DNA from: Oscillatoria sp. FACHB-1407
Lineage (GTDB): Bacteria; Cyanobacteriota; Cyanobacteriia; Elainellales; Elainellaceae
NCBI RefSeq assembly: GCF_014697545.1
Contig: NZ_JACJSA010000021.1
Span: 62,001 to 126,000 of the forward strand
DNA: 64,000 nt
Direction of reading: 5' to 3'
Position 1 is the first letter of the stretch, and each line of letters opens with the position of its first letter. Positions 57,898-64,000 of the stretch are shown here, piece by piece. The translations under genes and the position numbers were made by a program. The notes beneath the pieces were generated by a model. The model searched no databases and was not told the DNA's origin. It saw nothing but the letters and a program-made list of their open reading frames with translations.

Positions 57898-60180
57898 ATG
57901 ACTCTTTTTGACCAACATCGTCAACAACTTGTGGAAACAGAAGCACCGCTGGCAGCACGAATGCGTCCCCGGACTCTGGATGAGTTTATCGGACAAGACC
58001 ACATTATTGGGCAGGGGCGGTTGTTGCGGCGAGCCATTCAAGCAGATCAGTTGTCGTCGCTGATCTTCTACGGTCCTCCGGGCACGGGCAAAACCACACT
58101 GGCACAAATCATTGCCAATACAACCCACGCCCACTTCATCTCAATCAATGCGGTTCTGGCAGGGGTGAAAGAGATCCGGGAGGCGATCGCCACTGCTCAA
58201 GAACAACGCGGCATGTATGGTCGGCGGACGATTTTGTTTGTCGATGAAGTGCATCGCTTCAACAAAGCCCAACAGGATGCCCTGTTGCCCTGGGTCGAAA
58301 ATGGCACAGTGATCCTGATTGGAGCCACTACCGAAAATCCCTACTTTGAAGTCAACAAAGCCCTCGTCAGTCGATCGCGCCTGTTTCAACTCAAACCCCT
58401 AACAGACGCTGATTTAAATGACATTATTGACCAGGCTCTTAAAGAGAAAAGTCGCGGTTACGGACACCTCAACATTCAGGTTGATTCAGACGCTCGCGCT
58501 CACCTGATCAACGTGTCAAACGGCGATGCACGAGCCCTGCTAAATGCACTGGAACTGGCAGTCGAAACTACCCCTGCTGATGCCATGGGACTGGTTCACA
58601 TCACCCTGGCGGTTGCTGAGGAATCGATTCAACAGCGGGCAGTGCTCTACGACAAAGAAGGAGACGCCCATTTTGATACGATCAGTGCCTTTATTAAAAG
58701 CATCCGAGGATCAGACCCCGATGCTGCACTGTATTGGTTAGCCCGTATGGTGTATGCCGGAGAAGACCCCCGGTTTATTTTTCGGCGGTTGCTGATCCTG
58801 GCGAGTGAAGATGTGGGGTTAGCCGATCCGCAGGCGGTAGCGGTGGTGAATGCCTGTGCTCAAGCCTTTGATCGGGTGGGAATGCCAGAGGGACGCTATC
58901 CCCTGGCGCAGGCGACGCTGTATCTGGCAACCACTCCCAAATCAAACAGCGTCATGGGCTTCTTTGATGCTTTAGCGGCGATCGAACGGGAACGCGAGGA
59001 AGACGTGCCGTTGCACTTGCGGGATGCCAATCGAGACAAAGACCTGGGACATGGCAAAGGTTATCTCTATCCCCACTCCTATCGAGAGCACTGGGTGGCT
59101 CAACAATATTTACCCGGCAGTTTGCAGGGGCAGGTGTTTTATCAACCGTCCGATCAGGGCTATGAGGCACAGATTCAGCAGTCAGTGGCGCAACGTCGGG
59201 AGGCACAGTTGGCGGCTCTGGTAGAAGGAGTTGGAGTGGCGTTGCCAGAAGTTCTGACGTTTAGCCCGACAAACTCGGCTCAAGACCGATGGTTGCAGCG
59301 TACGCTGAGTCAAATGGGCGATCGCCTGGGTGAGGTGCGCGATCGCCTGTTTGTGCTGGCAAACCCCCAACGGCATCACCTAATTTTGGATCTGAATGCT
59401 GGTAGTGGGTTACTCACCTGGGAAGCCACCCGTCGCACTCCCGAAGGTGGGGTCTATGCCTGTGTTCACAACCCAACGGATGCAGCGGCATTACAAGAAC
59501 AGGCGATCGCACTACCAGAGTTGTCGCGTCCCGTAATCTTGCAATTAACCCTACGAGAGTTACCCACCTATCTAGCAAAAGCCTCATTAAAGTTCGATCG
59601 CATGGTGGGACGCAATGCCTTGTTTCATGAACCGGATCAAGGGACTGTGCTCCAAAACCTGATGACCGGGCTGCATTCTGATGGAGCCATCGTTTTGGCA
59701 GAAACGTTGCCTCGCTATACTCAGCGGTTGTATCAACTGATTGATGCTGCATCACTGGGTACCCGGCTCTACAAACAACTGGTTGCAGCGGAAGAAGCAA
59801 TTTATACCAGTAGCGATAATCCAGTTATGAACTGGGATGTCGAGGACTGGCGATCGCACCTCAAAGCCCTCGCTTTGCAAGCCACCGTTCAACTGGAGCA
59901 GACTCAAACCGAACTTCGCATTACTCCGACTCTGTTACAACGGTGGTTTAGTGTCGGACAAAAACGGCCCAGCTATTTAGATTACCTGGCAAAAACACTC
60001 ACTGATACAGAATTAACTCAGGTTCGTGATCAGTTTATGCAACAGTTGCGGGATCAAGTCGTGCCATGGTCAGGGGCGATCGCCTTCATCCACATCACCG
60101 CTTCACATCACATCGGCTCGTCAAATCACGGCAGCTCTTTGCGCAAGGCAAAAGGCAGAGGGCAGAAAGCAGAGAATTGA
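57898..60180 (+). CDS. RarA/MgsA-type AAA ATPase fused to a methyltransferase-like domain
   Basis: A 760-residue fusion. Residues about 10-430 form RarA (MgsA), the clamp-loader-like ATPase that acts at stalled replication forks: [13 protein letters not shown], Walker [10 protein letters not shown] near 60, [31 protein letters not shown], then the helical MgsA-C part with [20 protein letters not shown]. From about 485 a Rossmann domain follows, with [20 protein letters not shown] and [20 protein letters not shown], like a SAM methyltransferase; whether it is active is unknown. The C-terminal 25 residues run into purine-rich repeat-like DNA and may be a recent extension. I recall the fusion as common in cyanobacterial RarA. 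Confidence 0.9.
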   Translation: MTLFDQHRQQLVETEAPLAARMRPRTLDEFIGQDHIIGQGRLLRRAIQADQLSSLIFYGPPGTGKTTLAQIIANTTHAHFISINAVLAGVKEIREAIATAQEQRGMYGRRTILFVDEVHRFNKAQQDALLPWVENGTVILIGATTENPYFEVNKALVSRSRLFQLKPLTDADLNDIIDQALKEKSRGYGHLNIQVDSDARAHLINVSNGDARALLNALELAVETTPADAMGLVHITLAVAEESIQQRAVLYDKEGDAHFDTISAFIKSIRGSDPDAALYWLARMVYAGEDPRFIFRRLLILASEDVGLADPQAVAVVNACAQAFDRVGMPEGRYPLAQATLYLATTPKSNSVMGFFDALAAIEREREEDVPLHLRDANRDKDLGHGKGYLYPHSYREHWVAQQYLPGSLQGQVFYQPSDQGYEAQIQQSVAQRREAQLAALVEGVGVALPEVLTFSPTNSAQDRWLQRTLSQMGDRLGEVRDRLFVLANPQRHHLILDLNAGSGLLTWEATRRTPEGGVYACVHNPTDAAALQEQAIALPELSRPVILQLTLRELPTYLAKASLKFDRMVGRNALFHEPDQGTVLQNLMTGLHSDGAIVLAETLPRYTQRLYQLIDAASLGTRLYKQLVAAEEAIYTSSDNPVMNWDVEDWRSHLKALALQATVQLEQTQTELRITPTLLQRWFSVGQKRPSYLDYLAKTLTDTELTQVRDQFMQQLRDQVVPWSGAIAFIHITASHHIGSSNHGSSLRKAKGRGQKAEN

Positions 60181-60689
60181 CGTTCTTTGCAGCCTCAGCA
60201 CTCAGCACTTTGCTATGTCCGCATTCAGCAATACCCTCAATTTGTACTACAGCCCATCTCATCCATCACGTCAGTAACTCAACCGAATGTGTTGCCCTGA
60301 TTGTTACACAACTCATTTTGATCCAATCTTTCTTTTTGAACTTAATTCTTATTGGCTTGTTTTAGTTCATATCAAAAACTTTTATTTCTTAAGATTGATT
60401 TTATAAATCAACTCTTTCATTGCTCAAATCCTTACCTGTTACTGCATTTAAGGTTCGGTAAACCTCACCTCAAGTTTGTTAGAAATACCAGCGATCCCGA
60501 CTGATTACTTGTCAGGCTGAAGATCTACAAGTCACCTCCATCAACGGTTTCAGACGTCTCTCTATCGAAAGGGATAAGGATCGGTTATCCACAATTGTGT
60601 AATTCTTCAGCTAGATGAAGATTTGAAAAAGATCCTATAGAATCGTAGGAAATTTTTTACATTTCCTTTAATTTCCCCAGGAGGTTTTT
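60181..60689. other. Intergenic region before the GT4 gene
   Basis: About 510 AT-rich bases. Frames of 83-99 codons at 60026-60365 overlap the end of the RarA gene and are not family-like. AGGAGG (60679-60684) is an unusually good ribosome-binding site for the next gene, five bases from its ATG. Confidence 0.5.
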
Positions 60690-61778
60690 ATGCGGATTGC
60701 CCAAGTTTCCCCTTTGTGGGAGCGTGTGCCTCCTCCGGCATACGGCGGCACTGAACTGGTCGTTAGTTTGTTAACCGATGAACTGGTTCGGCGCGGTCAT
60801 GATGTCACTCTGTTTGCCTCTGGTGACTCTATTACGCTTGCCAATTTAGAAGCGGTTTATCCTCGCGCTATGCGCCTTGATCCCAACGTCAAAGAACCTG
60901 CCATTTATGAGATGTTGCAGTTGAGTCAGGTGTTTGAGCGAGCGGATGAGTTTGACATTATTCACTCTCATATGGGTTGTGCGGCATTGCCCTATACTCG
61001 TTTAGTCAAAACGCCAACTGTGCATACAATGCATGGCATCTTTACACCCGATAACGAAAAGATGTTTATGCACGCCAAAAACCAGCCCTATGTCAGTATT
61101 TCAGATTCACAGCGCGAACTAAGGTTAGGGTTAAATTACGTCGCAACGGTATATAACGGCATAGATGTTGATAGTTATAAATTTCATGAAAAACCCCAAG
61201 AGCCGCCCTATTTAGCATTTTTGGGGCGGCTTTCACCTGAGAAGGGGGCACATATTGCCATTGAAATTGCGAAACAATCAGGCTTTCAACTCAAAATGGC
61301 AGGCAAAGTCGATGTCGTCGATGTGGACTATTACGAGGAACAAATTAAGCCCCATATTGATGGTGAGCAAATTCAGTTTTTAGGAGAAGCAAACCACGCC
61401 AAAAAGAATGCATTGATGGGTGGAGCGATCGCCACACTTTTCCCAATCACCTGGCGCGAACCATTTGGGTTGGTCATGGTAGAGTCAATGGCATCGGGAA
61501 CCCCAGTGATTGCAATGGAACTGGGATCAACGCGAGAAGTTATTAACCATGGTGAAACTGGATTTTTGTGTCACTCTGTCCATGAATGCGTTGAGGCAGT
61601 GAGCAAGATTTCTCAAATCAGTCGTTTGACATGTCGTCAACACATCGAGCGCAACTTTAGTGTGGCGCGTATGGTGGATGGCTATGAAGCGGTTTATCAA
61701 CAACTGATCGAGAGCCGTTTTGCCAAAAATGGACACCTCCACAGCCCAGTCGGAGCTAAGCGCGATCGCCCCTTCTAA
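60690..61778 (+). CDS. GT4-family glycosyltransferase
   Basis: A 362-residue GT-B fold glycosyltransferase. The N-terminus has the glycine loop PPAYGGTELVVSLLTDELVR; the C-terminal half has YLAFLGRLSPEKGAHIAIEI and the retaining-GT4 signature EPFGLVMVESMASGTPVIAM (the EX7E motif near 257-265). Family members transfer sugars to lipids, polysaccharides or small acceptors; this one resembles stand-alone cyanobacterial GT4 proteins, and its donor is unknown. It precedes the debranching-type gene on the same strand, with a 450-base gap holding a MITE-like element. Confidence 0.93.
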   Translation: MRIAQVSPLWERVPPPAYGGTELVVSLLTDELVRRGHDVTLFASGDSITLANLEAVYPRAMRLDPNVKEPAIYEMLQLSQVFERADEFDIIHSHMGCAALPYTRLVKTPTVHTMHGIFTPDNEKMFMHAKNQPYVSISDSQRELRLGLNYVATVYNGIDVDSYKFHEKPQEPPYLAFLGRLSPEKGAHIAIEIAKQSGFQLKMAGKVDVVDVDYYEEQIKPHIDGEQIQFLGEANHAKKNALMGGAIATLFPITWREPFGLVMVESMASGTPVIAMELGSTREVINHGETGFLCHSVHECVEAVSKISQISRLTCRQHIERNFSVARMVDGYEAVYQQLIESRFAKNGHLHSPVGAKRDRPF

Positions 61779-62228
61779 AGCAGTCTTTACGACAGATCGT
61801 TGCCCCGAACCGATCTCCCCCAGTCCCCCTGATTGAGGCTACGGTGTCCACACAGCTTTGCTTTGTCAATGAGACACTCAGTTACTCAATCTTGGGGGGT
61901 GTAGGGGGCTATAAAGCCTTGTGGGTACACAGTAGCTTAAAAGGGAAGAATTTCGGAAACCTCTCTTGACTAGGGTTTGGGGATCGAACTGCGTCAGCCT
62001 GGTGGTATGACTCGTTGATGTGTATTCCGTGAGATCTCCCAAACCTTCTTCTAACAACTGACGGGGTGACTCAAAATTAAAAAATTATTTTCTTTCAAAC
62101 CAATCACGAGCGTTTTTTTCGGTTTCTGCAAATCTACATTGAATATTTAAGATTTGAGCTCAACCTTTCGCTGGTAAACCGTTTAAAACAGTAATTGCCC
62201 TATAGCTGAGAATATCCTTTACTGAGCT
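61779..62228. other. Intergenic region with the short MITE-like copy
   Basis: 450 bases between GT4 and the debranching-type gene. It includes the 61838-61936 element; the remainder shows no gene or clear signal. Confidence 0.5.
61838..61936. mobile_element. MITE-like inverted-repeat element, short copy
   Basis: 99 bp, with ends GCTACGGTGTCCACACA and TGTGGGTACACAGTAGC. Its reverse complement matches both ends of the 51365-51647 element, including CATTGACAAAGCAAA and CCCCCTACA. It lacks the central part of the long copy. Confidence 0.65.
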
Positions 62229-64000
62229 ATGCCCGATGTCATTGAGTTGGACGGTAAGATTTTTGTCCCTGTGGAGCAACTCCCCTATCCGGAGTGGCCC
62301 TGTGTTGCCAGCGAAAGACCACAGCCCATTTTGACGCTAAAAGACGATGATCTGTTTTTGATTACCGACACCTTAGGTAACATTGCAGGCTCTGTCGAGA
62401 CTGGAACGAAAACAAGTTTGGGATTGTTTTGTCAGGATACGCGATTTCTCAGCCGACTAGAGCTACAAATCGAAGGGCGATCGCCCACACTTCTTAGCAG
62501 CAATGCGGACAAAGGGTTTGCCCTATCCGTGTTATGCGCGAATCCAACGATTGAGAACCGCATTCCGGCAGAAACCGTTGGGATTCGCCGAGAAATCGTG
62601 CTGAATGGAGGCTTGTTTGAAGAGCTAACCATTACCAACTACAGCACTCGACCCGTCACGTTTGAACTCAGTCTCAGCTTTGATGCTGATTTCATCGATC
62701 TGTTTGAGGTGCGCGGATTTCACCGTGAACATCGCGGGCGGTTGCTTCGACCCGTGCCACCCCAGAGCAGCCATGCAACAAAAGAGCACCCGACTGAAGC
62801 AACGGAGTTTGATGGAGAAGCAGTTGCCACTGAACAGGACGGCACGCCCCAAAATCCAACCTGGATGGTTGAGCAAACTCCCTTACCAGAAGAATTAGTG
62901 ATGGCATATCAGGGGTTAGATGGCTCTCTGATGGAGTCGCACATTCAGTTTCACCATTTGCAACCCAGTCACCTCAAAGGCACAACTGCCATTTGGCAAT
63001 TGCAGCTTGACTCCCATGAAACCCAACAACTGGGTTATCGGTTGGTCATGATGACCAACAACCGCATGACTTCTGCGGTCAGTGCGCCTGTAACGCTGAT
63101 TCAAGCGAAAGCCGCAGAGTTGCTAGAGGAAAAAAACTGGTGTGAGCAGGTAACGCGCATCCAATCTGACAACAAAGCGTTTAATCAGGTGTTAGAGCGT
63201 GCCGAACAAGATCTCTATCTGTTGCGGCAGAGCTTTGGTAAACATAAGGTGCTGTCAGCAGGAGTTCCCTGGTTTTCAACACTGTTTGGACGGGACTCCA
63301 TCATCTCTGCCTCTCAAACGTTGATGATTGATCCGGCGATCGCCCGTGAAACATTAACCGTGTTAGCCCACTATCAAGGCAAAACCTTTGACGATTGGCG
63401 CGAGGAGGAACCCGGCAAGATTTTGCATGAGTTGCGCCTGGGTGAAATGGCACGCTGTCAGGAGGTGCCCCATACGCCCTATTACGGCACGGTGGATGCA
63501 ACACCTCTGTGGCTCATGTTGTACGCCGAATATTACGCCTGGACGCACGATCGCGAAACTCTCGATCGCCTGTGGAACAATGCCCTCGCGGCAATGGAGT
63601 GGATCGATCGCAACTGCGAGGAAACCGGATATCTCAGCTATAACCGCCGCTCTAGCCGGGGTCTGGTGAACCAGGGTTGGAAAGATTCGGGCGATTGCAT
63701 TGTCGATCGCAATGGTGAATTAGCCACAGGGGCGATCGCCCTGTGTGAAGTGCAAGGGTATGTCTACGCTGCTAAAGTGCGGTTAAGTGAGATCGCCCGC
63801 ATGAAGAAACGCCTCGACTTAGCCGATCGCTGGCAAGAAGAAGCGCATGACCTGAAAGTGCGGTTTAACCGAGACTTTTGGCTACCTGACCAGGGTTATT
63901 GTGCATTAGCACTTGACGGAGAGGGCAAACCCGTAGACAGCATCACCTCCAATCCAGGGCACTGTCTGCATTTGGGCATTTTGTTACCAGAACACGCTCG
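62229..64000 (+). CDS. Glycogen-debranching-type glycoside hydrolase (amylo-alpha-1,6-glucosidase family), cut by window end
   Basis: Open frame from an ATG at 62229 (MPDVIELDGKIFVPVEQLPY) to the last base, about 590 codons, without a stop. An N-terminal beta-sandwich (about 30-330) has GLFCQDTRFLSRLELQIEGR, typical of glycogen-debranching N-terminal domains. An (alpha/alpha)6 barrel then begins with AGVPWFSTLFGRDSIISASQ (about 345-365) and continues with EARLG-like HELRLGEMARC, YYGTVDATPLWLMLYAEYY and GLVNQGWKDSGDCIV. These belong to the GDE C-terminal/GH63-like group. The missing 3' part, perhaps 100-150 residues, lies outside. It could act on glycogen or a related glucan or glucosylated compound; the GT4 gene upstream hints at a linked sugar pathway. 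Confidence 0.85.
   Translation, partial: MPDVIELDGKIFVPVEQLPYPEWPCVASERPQPILTLKDDDLFLITDTLGNIAGSVETGTKTSLGLFCQDTRFLSRLELQIEGRSPTLLSSNADKGFALSVLCANPTIENRIPAETVGIRREIVLNGGLFEELTITNYSTRPVTFELSLSFDADFIDLFEVRGFHREHRGRLLRPVPPQSSHATKEHPTEATEFDGEAVATEQDGTPQNPTWMVEQTPLPEELVMAYQGLDGSLMESHIQFHHLQPSHLKGTTAIWQLQLDSHETQQLGYRLVMMTNNRMTSAVSAPVTLIQAKAAELLEEKNWCEQVTRIQSDNKAFNQVLERAEQDLYLLRQSFGKHKVLSAGVPWFSTLFGRDSIISASQTLMIDPAIARETLTVLAHYQGKTFDDWREEEPGKILHELRLGEMARCQEVPHTPYYGTVDATPLWLMLYAEYYAWTHDRETLDRLWNNALAAMEWIDRNCEETGYLSYNRRSSRGLVNQGWKDSGDCIVDRNGELATGAIALCEVQGYVYAAKVRLSEIARMKKRLDLADRWQEEAHDLKVRFNRDFWLPDQGYCALALDGEGKPVDSITSNPGHCLHLGILLPEHA

Overview
This window looks like chromosomal DNA of a cyanobacterium. 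It carries a phycobilisome core-membrane linker gene (apcE), GCGATCGC (HIP1) sites throughout, cyanobacterial families of unknown function (DUF1822, DUF928, DUF3038/DUF4335, DUF3727, YlqD), and many seven-base tandem repeats in the gaps. A Leptolyngbya-like filamentous form is a guess only. I recognised no tRNA, rRNA, CRISPR array, transposase or phage gene.

Layout. 0.07-5.1 kb (minus): a secretion ABC transporter with a degenerate C39 domain, a coupled parvulin-type isomerase, lipA and a small P-loop kinase. 5.2-8.4 kb: glgC, a HhH-GPD DNA glycosylase and a PPC-domain protein. 8.6-15.1 kb: a dihydropyrimidinase divergent from a polyamine-type ABC transporter (ATPase, binding protein, two permeases). 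15.3-21.3 kb: a sugar transferase, then a sigma-like factor, a DUF1822 protein, a CHAT-CHASE2 membrane protein and an exported DUF928 protein, all on the plus strand. 21.5-26.6 kb: a Ser/Thr kinase with TPRs and clpB. 26.7-35.3 kb: a signalling island with a membrane caspase-like protease, a trypsin-FHA membrane protein, a membrane Ser/Thr kinase, an exported WD40 propeller and a membrane protein. 35.5-37.3 kb: a monooxygenase-like protein, a methyltransferase and an acetyltransferase. 37.3-41.4 kb (minus): proB, yqeG-like, mltG and a DUF3727 gene. 42.5-48 kb: an RTX-like calcium-binding repeat protein and apcE. 48.3-55.1 kb: YlqD, an acyl-activating enzyme, DUF427, the DUF3038/DUF4335 pair and a propeller-like exported protein. 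55.2-64 kb: an OmpA-like protein, fmt, a cyclic-nucleotide-domain protein, a RarA/methyltransferase fusion, a GT4 glycosyltransferase and a glycogen-debranching-type enzyme cut by the window end.

Two regions stand out as possible undescribed systems. The first is the sigma / DUF1822 / CHAT-CHASE2 / DUF928 array at 16.3-21.3 kb, which has the parts of a periplasm-to-transcription relay through a caspase-fold domain. The second is the caspase / trypsin-FHA / kinase / WD40 island at 26.7-34.4 kb, which pairs a phosphothreonine-binding module with a kinase and two proteases. No function is proven for either.

The gaps hold repeat families: heptamer arrays, a hairpin group sharing GATCCCC-type ends, a MITE-like element with 17-bp inverted ends (51.4 and 61.8 kb), a 115-bp paired repeat (36.7 and 41.8 kb), a perfect 54-bp palindrome, and short palindromes. 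Several hairpins next to T-runs are probable terminators.
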